Assembly: GCA_037389465.1 (NCBI GenBank)
Contig: JAZARR010000088.1
Coordinates: forward strand, 6,138,001 to 6,202,000
Direction: 5' to 3'
Length of the DNA stretch: 64,000 nucleotides
DNA from: Baylisascaris procyonis
Lineage: Eukaryota; Nematoda; Chromadorea; Rhabditida; Ascarididae
Below, one piece after another: positions 48,801 to 61,100 of this stretch; the first letter of the stretch is position 1; each line of letters starts with the position of its first letter. The notes under the pieces are model-generated. The model was not told where the DNA came from and searched no databases. It worked only from the letters and a program-made list of their open reading frames with translations. The position numbers were made by a program, and so were the translations under genes.

Positions 48801-50442
48801 TGTCATGACAGAACTTAACAAGAATTTGCAAATGCACATAAAAACACAAAGGTTGTACGGCCATCTAAAACGTAGTTGTTTATGAGAGAAGACATGAAAT
48901 GTGAGGATATTTCTAATGACTTGATCAGTGCAGATCGATTTCGACAAAGCCCCTCAAGCTAACAACAGATCGAAGCTATTTGTGCACGGATCAAGTATTG
49001 CGCCTAACGAAGAGATTTTTTCTTGTCCAGCGTATATCAGTTATTCACTCATGTTAATGCTACAGTGGCTGTCGCCGGCATGGCACGAATGCCTCTAAAA
49101 TGAGTTTGCATTTTATTCGTTATTTGTCAATTCCAGAAAACTTCTTACGCATACTGTGACTGAAGATGTTCTCTCGTTAATGCTACATTTGTCTTCCTAT
49201 TGGAATGTTCAGCTCACCAAGTACGACTTTTGGTCGAGTTTAGAATGGCTATTTTTGAGAACCTTTCTAAGGTTTTCCTTTCTTGAACTTCGATCAATTC
49301 AAGCGTTCAGCTACCCACCTCGTTGAAGGCGGGTTCTACTCAATGCGTCTTTCCTCTAACTTATAGTGATCGCAACATTAACAAGTTATCTTTCTCTTGC
49401 GCAATCGCTAAGCACCTCAGAAACTCGCAGCGTTATCAAACAGTTTCATTATTCACTACCTCCGCTAAAGTGGATTTGTTCCAAGCCTCCAGCGGTCTAA
49501 CATGGATTGCCTCCAAACATTATTACTAGTGACTATTTTATTCATTGTTCTTTCTTATTGATAGAGAGCAAAATATAGAAAGTGACTTAAGTTGATGCCG
49601 GCTGCTGCCGGATATAGAATTTCAGATGAATAGATGAGGATATGTGATTTTTGAATCGTGTAGTATCCATTTTGCTATGAAAGTGGTGACATGAAAAAAA
49701 GTAACTATAACCTTGTATCGGCAACAATAATTGCAGGATTCGGCTCCATGCAGCGTAACTTGCAACTTGCAGTCCTAGTGCACAATAAAACCAGTTCAAG
49801 AATCAAGCAACTTCAAAATTTTGGGTGTTTCTACTATCATATACCTGAAAATCAGTTTCAGTCACAGGTGTCCACGACCTCATAAACGGAAACTTTGACA
49901 ATTATGTTACAGTCTTGCTGATTGTTTTTTTGGGTGTTCTTTAATTTAAAGTCGATTGGAGGAATTTGTACTTAAATTAATGAATGAATAAATATTAAAT
50001 TAACGCTGGACAAGTGAAGAGGAACTAACTACTATAATGTTTAAATACTACTGATCAAAAATTATTGTTTTTCGTGAATTATTCAATTTGTGTTAATATC
50101 GACTTATAACTTTTGTACTCTCTGTTATTACACTTTTATGAGAGGCGAGTGTTTTCCGTTTGCCGGGCAATTTTATTATTCAACTGGGAATGCTAGAGCA
50201 GTGAAATTTCAAAAGTATCACCTATAGTTTAATGTGGTTGATTACCACCGTTATGGGTCATAGACACCTGTAGGTGTTGGCAAACTGAGGAACATAGCTT
50301 TCCGGACAAATGGCTGGCGGCTTTGGGTGGCGCCTACTGACTGGCGGACACTTGTAAGCAATCGTTCATTACTTCTTGAAAAGTGGTGTCGGTTGGTCCG
50401 GAAATATGTTAGGAAGAAGCGCAAATGGTGCGAGCATCCCAA

Positions 50443-50694
50443 GTACACGTGCACCTATACATGCACACGCGCAGAAGTGCATAGGCGCACGCACACGCAG
50501 ACACACACATTTGCACAGAAACAGACGCAGATCCAGACTCAAACCATAGACACAGACACAGACACAAGCACATACATAGAAGGACACGTAAAAGTACGCA
50601 CACGTATAGATAGGCACGTAAGTGTACGTGCATGCGCAGATATACACGCAGAACACAGACGCACAGCACACACACACATACACGCACACACAAA
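50443..50694. repeat. degenerate CA-rich (Z-DNA-prone) repeat
   Basis: About 250 bp of alternating purine-pyrimidine ACACGCAC-type units, without a strict period. Long open frames on both strands with repeating Cys/Val or Thr/His are artefacts. Confidence 0.9.
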
Positions 50695-53600
50695 GAGCAT
50701 CATAGCTGCACAACATTAATCAACGGGCAATTTGTCTCGTTGCAGCCCCCATTCACTGTTCGCCATCGATCAAATCGACAGGCGGTATCTGTGGCCCCGT
50801 AAATTGAGATGTTTCACGCATACAAAGGCAAATCTATTCTTTCCTACCGGAGTATCTTCTGCTCTTTTTTCATGCGCATATGCTACTCTGTGGAAATGAA
50901 GAACAATTTTCCTTGTCTTTCCGGTTTCTTAAGGTTAAATTCTGGTCTCAAGTTTTCAACAGATAAAAACACATTTTTCAAATCATGATCGCTCTTTTCA
51001 CAATTTAGGTGATTCAGATTGGGAATCCGTCTATATAGGAAATAAAGTTGACATTAGCGGTTTCTATTCCTCATTGATATAAGTTAGTAGAATTTTTATA
51101 GACAGACTCGTTTAAACAAAAGCAAGGTTTTTCCTCAAAGGGATCTTCCGAAATGCCTGGCACAGAGCGTCGTCCTAGCAAATATCGCTTTATTCTAGCA
51201 AGTAACTCTAGACAGAGTCGATGACAGTAGATAAAGAGAGCCTATGAATCCAATTCCCTTTCCCCTAACTCTTTCTTGTCAATAAAAACTATTTTCTCTT
51301 GCGCATAGAACAATGATATGAGTTCTTGATTTTTTTTCCACAAATCAACTGAAATCAGTGGTTGAATTTCTATAGTTAGAAATACAAAGTTGATCTGTGA
51401 TCTTTTAAGAATCATTCGGTTAACATTTTTGTAGTGATTATGAACATTTGCTTTGTGATTGGCATTAGTGAGTGAAGTGGAATAATTTCGCAATTATTCA
51501 TATAAATCATATTGCACTATTAATACATCAACTTCATCATAATAGATGATCCATGTAGAAAGTGTCAGTTGAGGTTGCAAATACAAGTGCTCTTGTCTCA
51601 TAGCCTCTCCTAAAGTCATGCAGCCATTTGTCTCCTCTCTTTCAGCATACGTTTACTAATGAGCTCCAGTTCTACGGCCCCGATGCCTCTATTCGACATT
51701 ATACGATCTTCTACACACGAAACGTTTGCATCCTTCCATCGTCGCATGATAAATTCTCTCATTTATACGCATGAACAATGAACAACAGTGCAAATGTGAT
51801 GGAAAAAGCATACCTGGTAATTTAAAGATGGCGATAGTAGTTGTTCAGCGTGCTGGATAGGTGACATCCGGAAAGATTCACTATCCATTAGCTACGTTAA
51901 TGGTTTTGGCAAAGACGCTTGTCCACCAAAGTTTCACGCATAGAACGTTGTTGAGAATTGAAAATTTTACGCAAGAAGTGCGAAAGGAAGGAAAGCGGTG
52001 ATTGTGAAGTGTTCGTTGGAGCAGCTGATCGGGTTTGACGCTGATTTATTTTGACTGCACTGTGTCTAATTTATCGACCTTCACGTGCCAATGCAAACAA
52101 GCCGCTTGAATAACTCCTCCTGTCGAATTACGACAAAACATTCCTACACAAATGACCACTATCTCACGCAAATCACTCCCTTAACGCTGCATCGTTAATA
52201 CAGCCAACAACAAACGCCCTACGGCTATTCATAAAGAAACACTTCGTTGGATTAGCGTGATGATGATGAGCTTAAAGCTTCATTAGGCTCAAATAATGCT
52301 CAATAAAATGTTACTTCTTCGAGTAAATCTTAGAAGGGCAAGTGAATAATTCAATATCGATGAAAACCTCGTCGAGTTTAACCTAATTCGGCGACAAGAG
52401 CCGATTTCATTCATCTTCCGAGAGGCGTACCCTCTGAGAACTAAAGTAGTCTTTCAGTAATGTTTCAGATGTGAGCACTATCGAGCAATACGCAACACTT
52501 CCGGAGTGTATGACTAATGCTTCGAGAGTGGAGATAAAATCTGAAAGAGATGATGCGCAACGTAAGTGTTAGAAGGTATTCCTGAGAAAGGGGTAAGATG
52601 GACGATATGCGTCTTATCCGTAAATCGAGGAGCTAATCTGCGGCTACCGCATCATCATAAAGGCGTCCGTTGAATAGTGACGCAATAAGATCGGCCCCTA
52701 CTCAATTACAGAGAAGAGGGAGAGCACTTAAACGTTGAACTGGCAACACGACGCAGTGGGCAAGCAGTGCACATCCAAGGTCAACACCATACAACGCTTT
52801 GTTGTATGAGCAACGTTGTGTATTTTCGCACTCCTAATTATAGCAATTCACTCATTAGCTCACTCTTATTGGCTCTCGAAACACAGCGGTCGGTCTGTGA
52901 TAAGCACATGCGGTGAATTTGAAAAAAAAGACCACCTTCAATCGACAACAGGTGAACTTATTCAAGTGGCATTTCCGCATGAAGAAATACTGCTTCACAT
53001 TGTTTACTTAAATAGATAGTTAAAACATCAAATGCAGTGAGGTATTACGTTCCCCAAACGTATCGGTCGCGCGTTAAATTGCACCGAAGGGCGGAGCGTG
53101 GAGTACGATGGCGGCGGCCAGCATGGCGCACTTCAAATATTAAGCGTACACCTTTGAAGTACCCTTTTGATGGAATTTAAAATTTAAATTTAAATGCTAA
53201 GTTTTTTCGGAACTTTAATTTTTATTACTCGGCTTGCTGATATACAAGCTGAGTAGGAAGTAAATTGCAGCAGAAATTTTCTTATTTGCCAACTTTAATT
53301 CATATGGAACGTGTAGAGTTACCCTTTAAAGCTATTGTATGAGAGGTCCACTACTATCGATTGACTATATAAAAAGGAAGAAGTGCTAAATTTTGATCTT
53401 TTGGTGTATAGGCGCCAAGTTTTCCATAGGTCTTATATCGATTGGCTGAACCCTGTTCTTACTGCTTATACCGGGGTTCAGCGGATATGTTCGCCCCATT
53501 TTTTCATCAGTAGGTCGATTCATCTGGTATATGGCAGACAGTGAATCGCTCAGAATGACACGTATAGACTGATACAGCGCCAATTCCAAGCTGTTTCATA

Positions 53601-55168
53601 GATTGGCCAGAGGGAGATTGGTTATAACAGATGGCGATGTTGGATGTGCTGCATTGCGAAGCGTTAAGTATAACGAAAATAATGTAGTGTAACGTTTCTG
53701 ACGCTATTGCAAAGCTCATTTCTCATTTTTGCACTGTTTGGACCCGTAATTATCAAAACATCGACGTTTTGATAACTATGGAGTGTTTTAAAATTACCCA
53801 TCAAAATGGATCATTCACTACAATATCATATGCGATCTACAACGCAATGAATCTAATGAATGCGAATTTCAGCTTGTCTTCGTGCCATAATCGAATAAAG
53901 CAGCGTTTAAGACGATGACGCATCAGAAGACGGAAAGAACTACATGAAGAAACCGCAGTAGGTGCGCAAGGTGGGTATGCAGTTCCTCATTAAAAAAAAA
54001 TATTTGTAAGAACCTTTTCTATTAGCGAAAATACGCACATTTTATTGGACGCTTCAGTATCATAAAAAAACTTTCCCAGGTAGACCGTGATTTCATGGAG
54101 GCGTTTTGTGTGAAGTGGATGATTTAAGCAAATAGTTGAATATCACATATCCACTCAGTACGCGCCCATCCAGATTGCCCATTAAATAATCGCGTTATTG
54201 CCGTATAATTGGACAGCACCCATTGCAGTGCTCATCGGCTGGTATATCATTGTAGACATAATATCACAATATTGACTGCAAGTTGGCTTATGCGCAATGT
54301 AATTTCGAATGACAGGTGCAGCCGTATAACGATCTCCTCAAATTAGGCCTATGGTTAAACATTAGCCAACGAGCTGAGCCGAGCCCTATATTCTATGTAG
54401 TGTGCTGTGTACTCGTCGAGCGCGTTTATTGTGCATGAATGCGTCACATAACCAATAGACTGCCTAAGAGGATTACGGTAGAGCAACGAGAAACAATATC
54501 TCTGGGATTAACGCGTTGGTGCCACAACAACCAACAAACCTTCCATTCGCCTTTCCCTAGAACATGTCTTCTTATGAAGGGTGAAACCTTCAGATACATC
54601 GTTTCCTCTGCTTGCTTTATCTCCATAAAATAAACCGGGGGAATCCGGCACAAATTCTAGAATGAAGCGGTCATTTATGCAAAGAAGAAGAGATTCATGG
54701 GTAAATACAGCGGTTGGGAAAAGATATCTCTTGAAGAAATTCATTTTCTTTGGCTGAGCGAATTCAAAAAGTCGCGCTGCGGTAGTTTTGGTAACAGAAA
54801 TTTTTTTTTCTAGTTCCCCAGGAAATTCTAAACATTCGACTATTATATTTTTAATGGACTGCACTCGCTTATAGGGCTTATTGCGAAACTCTAACTCTTG
54901 CTGTCACGCTCACAAAATTCTAGGTACAACACAGCAATGATATAGGTTTTTTTTGCAGCTTCTACAATAAGGTTGATAAATCTTTTTCGATACTGCATGC
55001 GAAAGCAATTGAGCTCTCTCTCTACTGAGAAACTGGCCGCTGTTGTTTCACTAATCCCAGCGTCTACATTAGCTTAATATAGCAAACTTTTAAAGATTAT
55101 TGCGTTTCAAGCGTTGCCAGATTATCCGCGGAACTGAAAAAAATGTTTTTTTGGAGGGGAGAGGGGAA

Positions 55169-55181
55169 GGGGGGGAGGGGG
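55169..55181 (-). repeat. G7-A-G5 tract (C5-T-C7 on the minus strand)
   Basis: Reverse-complement copy of the recurring C5-T-Cn signature, in the unc-130 upstream desert. Confidence 0.9.
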
Positions 55182-58100
55182 TGACCTCGTTTTACCGCTA
55201 GAAGATTTCCAAATATAACTGTTATTTTTCCTATCCTTCAAAAAAAAAAAAAAACTCATTTTCACCGTCGTATCGTCTTGTATTGGAAGCATTTTTTTTT
55301 CGTCAAACAAAACAAAAAATATAGTTGTTAGTGACGCGAAAAATGACCAAGAAAAGAACATCATCATGACGAAGTTTATTTAAGTGATTGTAATTCAGGC
55401 TTGCCATCGATTTTCAGAATGACTGCTTCTCACCTCTACTAAATATTTTCAGCCGTTCATCTGTTCATTGTTGAAATTCTCGAGGGGCTAATAAAATACG
55501 TTTTCATGAGCAAAATTAGTGCATCACTTTCTTCAAAGAATGAGCATATGAAGAACGCGATATTTATAGCACTTTTTGAGGGAAGCGAATGAGGCATTAT
55601 ACATTTCAAAACAAGCGCAATTTAAGATGCAGTAAATAATTGAGATTATAATTTTTTTCGCTATTTTTAATTGCAACGATCGATTAACATCTCTCTTCTT
55701 TGCAAATAATAAGAATGCAATATTGCATAAAGCATTGATGAGAATCGTTGAGAGAAGCAAAATATGCGAAATAATAGAGGAGCAGTTTTGATATGGACTA
55801 AAATAAACGGTAACCAACTGAAAATGCGCTAATGTTTTGTCAGAAAACGCTAACTAAAGCTATATCGCATCTGTTTTAAATGAAAACCGCAAGCATTGAA
55901 GCTGTATAATCGCAACTAAGGAATGAGAAAAGAAATTGAGATATGAATAGAATCTCTTCACAAAAATTTAATTTAATTTCATGAATTATTGAGTTCCTAT
56001 TATAATTGCTGTTGAACTCATTGCTGTCTCATATATATTATCACTACAGAACGCCAACGAAAAATGTTGCAATATGAAAGCGATATAGGCGGGAGGCAGC
56101 AACCACTCACATATCGCTTTTACTTAAGGGGTACGCATCGAGGAACGCTGACCGCGATTAAGATCTTTCGCTGTTGACTACTTCAAATTTATAGAGAAGA
56201 AAGGCTTCCGTCTGTTTTGAATCGTTCACATAGTTCTTATGATCAAATAGACAGCTAAGCCTTTCGGTTGACATGAGCTAATAACATGAAAAAACACCGA
56301 ACTTTACAGGCCTAATTTTTTTAGTGTGCCCAGCAAAGAAACTCGCAATCTAACATAGCACTTCTCATTTGTATTTCTCATGTTATCTTTCAACGTCAAC
56401 TTCGGCAGATCTTTATCCCTCCATCCACGGACTGTTGTATGCGGAAGTCACTCAACATTCCTTTGACGAACGGGTCTCCGAATCACAGGAATCACAATAT
56501 GTTCAGCTCGTTGATTTCGCTCACGAGGTGCGCAATATGCAAATTATGCAAAATTATATAGAGGTTTCACTCTAGTACACCAGAAAACTAATGACTAGGC
56601 TGTTTGCAAAGGCTTTATCATAAACATCCCTATTGCCAGCAAAGGTGTCAATATTGTTGGTCAGAAAGAATTGTTGTGCGATCGCTTCCATGGACTGTAT
56701 AGTCACAGCCTGGCCATCTTTCTACATTTTGCGTTTTAGATCAGCCTAACGAATAAAGAATTTGTTAAGCGGAACGAAAAATTTGCTGCAATGAAACGCA
56801 GACGATGTAATATTGCCTTAGATGAAATTATGCAGATGGGCCATCCTGTGCACAAATCACCATAAGCTGTGAGCAGCACTAAACATATGCTATGGTGGAA
56901 GATTTACATACAATTAACGGGTCTGTCAAAAAAACTATTACACCTCTATCATAATTCTTTCACCGATATTTAAGCAATTATAAGGTGATTTCACTCTAGT
57001 GCATATAAGATTTACTCTTCAAAAGAGGGCTTACTCTTCCACAGATCAAAAATTTTCTGTTTTTCGCAAAACTCGATTCTCTCACGAGCTGTTAGTAAGC
57101 TTTCAACGTATGCTCTCACGAATCGGCAAACCTTTTGAATATTTGATAGATGCTTTTAGTCGCTTTGTAGGCCACTCATTCGTATTGAATTGTTGAAATT
57201 CAATGAGTTTAAAGGGATTCGAAGCGATATAGAATCGCACAAATATTCAACAATCTCAATGGATCGCAATAGTTTCGAACTCTCATTCAAATGAATCGTA
57301 ATTGAAGGTAATTTAAGTGATTGCAACGTGCTTGCGATTTTGTGCTGCAATCGTTGTTAATTAGCACTATAGAATAATGAACAGCGCGGTAATGGAGGCT
57401 GTAACGTTTACAATGACAGACTCCACCTAACCACCACTATTACTTACAAATGAACACTATCCACTCATACTTGCTTAGTACATGTTAGTGAACACTTACG
57501 GTATTTCTATCTTTATTGCACCCCCTTCTTTTCTTGAAAAATTCAAAAATGAGGAATTCCTTAGAAAATATGGAACTGGCATTCCAGGGGAAAAAACGAA
57601 AAAGCATTGAAGGGGAGGTGGGTAAGGGGGGATTTGATGGGTCACCGGTCAATGGAAATTGAAAAAATGGAAGTTTCAAGCTTCAAAATTCAGATTCTCA
57701 CGCTGTACCCACCCAGTAAAACATTGTGATGGAATTGAAAAATTGCAAGACGAGCTTTAAAAAAATTTGAAGAAAAAATGACAAATTAGAAAACCAAAAA
57801 GGTTACTACCGCTCGATAGTTGGATTGCGCAATAAGCCTACAGTATATAGATAGCTTCCGAGAAGCACTTACCAGCGATGTGCTCAAAAAAAAAAATCAC
57901 CGAATTGTTTATGGGTGTGAATGAGTGTGCACAATAGGCCGGCTAATCCCCCGTTCGCGATCACCACTTTCTCATCGCATTTTTTGGCGCCGCGCTCTTA
58001 CAACCCTTCTGAACATTCAGCTTGCTTAACTCTTCTTTCTAGTGAATTTCCTAGATATCATCTATGATCTTTTGTCTCCCCAAACAATACTCAAGTCATT

Positions 58101-61100
58101 TTGCCATCTAAGAGCGATGTTTCCAATCACGATCTGTTTTAGATTACTAATTTGTCGGTAGATTCAACGTCTACGTTGAATGCCTATTCAAACGTTTCAC
58201 GTAGGAAAACGAGCACACGACAGTTTGTCATATAACGCTCATAGACAAATTTCTTTGCTAATAATTTGTATAACAAGAAAAATGTCATCCTAATATTAAT
58301 TATAGCAATCTGTCTTCATATTATGTGATGAAAAATAAAAGATACAAGTTTTAATAACCTATAATTTTTCCGATCGCATCAACAAGAAGTTACCTACATA
58401 CAAGGCAATAGTTCAGTTATATTGTTAAACTATTATGTAGAAGATTACAGTGAGTGAGCAACTAAAACAAAAATTTCACCCTATGCGACGTTGTACGCCT
58501 CATAAAATATGCTCCACAAGAGAAGGTTTGCCACTAAGCATTTCAAGATTCCATATACATATAATTTCAATAAAATTCTTTGATATCTATCTTAGTGAAA
58601 AGGAGACTCGCTTGGGTTAAATCAGAAATTGCAATTACCGGAAAGATGAAGGAAGTTTTAGTGAGGTTGGGATTATGTGGAAACGATACTCGAGAAAGAT
58701 GATGAGAATAGAAGACGAATCGTGAAGTTGCCTCCAGAAGGAGTACGAAAGGTAGTCGAAAATCGTCAGCGTCGAAAAATATTTCCAAACAATAACTCGA
58801 ATCATACGATAACAACTAATGGAGCACTGGGCACATCAAAGAGACGCCGCCACAACTTCGACCTTCCGAAAGGATGGAACGGCATGTGCTTGCTGACGCG
58901 CTCACCCACTTGTTAATGTTTCCTATTAACTACTGCGTTCACGCACCGAAAGCACTTTAGCTGTCCAGTGTATACCGAACTGATTAGAACCGTACTCATG
59001 TAGACGCTTTTCATGCTTAGCACAACTTGGTCACCTTTTGTCCTCTTCATAACAGTATTCGAGATTAACGAGTCTCGAGATGTTCTGTATATATTGGCAC
59101 ACATAAATTCATCGAATAGGCACTGTATGTGACGCAATATTTCAATCTTCACCTATTGAGAGAAAAAATTATGGAGGAAATCGAGATTCTTTCAACAAAT
59201 TCAAATATTAGGTCACATAGTGTTTATTTATTTGAGAGCTTCATTCAGACTAATCACTAGTGGCATAATATATGCGGCCATTTTATATGTCTGTTGCAGC
59301 TGTAAATGGATCTAAATAAGCAAGGCAAGCAAACGCGCTTAATATTTCTATTTATTTACGCATGCATTGTGCTTTCTGGGAGAAGTTCAAGATGGGGTTT
59401 AAATAATCATATGACACTTGCGTTGCGTCTCAGAGCATTTCCTTTTCACCTTTTATGGATTTGCGCTTTTTGCGTTGAAACATCGTACTTATGAGTGGTA
59501 TCAACACAAAACACGAGACGAACATCGATTGAGTGAATTCGGTTGGTTTGTGCAAGTCGCTAAACGCTGATTTCAGCCTGAGAAGGGAATAAGTTTTGAG
59601 AAGTTAGGTATGTTATTCGAAATCTGCACCTGCGAAAAGTAACACAATCACAGCGAGTACTTAGACAATGTTTTTTCCATTTATTGGTTTATATAGTCAA
59701 CGTTTGACAATCGAAACGGTGAGTGAACACGTGTAGTGCTTTCACATTGTCTAAGCAGCCACACTTTTGCAATCTAATTAAGCGGGATGTTACCTCACAA
59801 GGTAGGCATTCACCTCGAATATATCTAAGAGGGGGTAATGCCTCGTGTCTGACGATCATAACAAGGCTAACGGCTCTTTAATGTTGCGCAGTTAGTAGCA
59901 GCGTTTTTATTTACGGCTTTTAAGCGATATGATCTAAGAGGTGAATTATTGTAACCGAGTTATGATGTGAGTAATTCTTTTTTTTGAAGAAAATTTTTGA
60001 TGCAGTAGAAAAGTGAAGAATAGAAGATAGCCGTCAATCATTTATTCTGCATTTCTGTGAGTATCTTATTCTATAATGAAGCCGTTAATAGAAGTGGACC
60101 GAATAAAAGAAAAACATCAAATAGCGAAATTCCACTACGTATGCAAGTCGAACTAGAGTTTTCGAGCTTCGCATACTAATTCTACGAGTTGAGTGGCACG
60201 TCTAGCTTTAAATTTAACTTCACTCTCACTTTAATGGCCAAATTGCGCGAATTGACGAGGATGGTTTGTTTAATGAGTGCAAAATCATTCGTCACTGTCG
60301 TGGTGTACGTCTATCTGCGGACGGCATCTTCGGGTTGTTGCTTGAGCGATAAGATCACATTGCTTGCCGTTGAACATTCAAATTTGCCTCTCTATCGTGA
60401 AGCGCATCAGAAGTCAGTATGTGTCTTCTTTCTTCATCAGGTTCTCATCTTGTCTCTTGCCGGAAACCAATCATCACGCTAGCAGTCAACTCAAAGAGCT
60501 CACATAGAAATTCCCCACAAAATGAAGTGCACATCTGTCCACCGAACTCATTTCCACTCATGAATTTGGCTAAATTTTGAAAGAGCTAAATCATAGGCGA
60601 ATACTATGACCACCCAGAAAGTGTTAGACCAACGACGACGTTTAATATTGCGATACATTTGTGGGCAAATCTAACGTTCATTGCGTACATAGGTAGAACA
60701 TCCTTTGGGAATCTCAAAAATTTTTAGTGGTCATGCAAATACAGTGATGTTAAATGACAAAAGACATACCACCTAAGACTCGTTGACGTGATATTCAATT
60801 TATCTCATATGTTCACTTTTTAACGCTGATGAGTATTGCATTTATTATTGAAATTTCTACAGGAAGTTATAGGAGTTGGAAGAAGTGCGATGCTTTAAGC
60901 ATAAGCATTTTGCAACGCTCCCTTCATTGTAATTTATAGTTGCATTAGAACACATGAGATGGATCTGCTTGCCATTGGCAGTCTGTTTGCCTGTCCAGCT
61001 GCTTGTTCAGCATAACGGTGGATATGACTGTTGAAGGACCACAAAGCTACGGTTATGAAAATTCACAAATGTACTTAAGGAATAAGCAGCGCTGCACTAT

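Noticed and set aside
50327..50719. 130-codon plus and 115-codon minus frames rich in Thr/His or Cys/Val
   Set aside because: Product of the CA-rich repeat; no domain and both strands open.
58677..58916. Basic 79-codon plus-strand frame
   Set aside because: Arises from purine-rich DNA; no domain and no start context.
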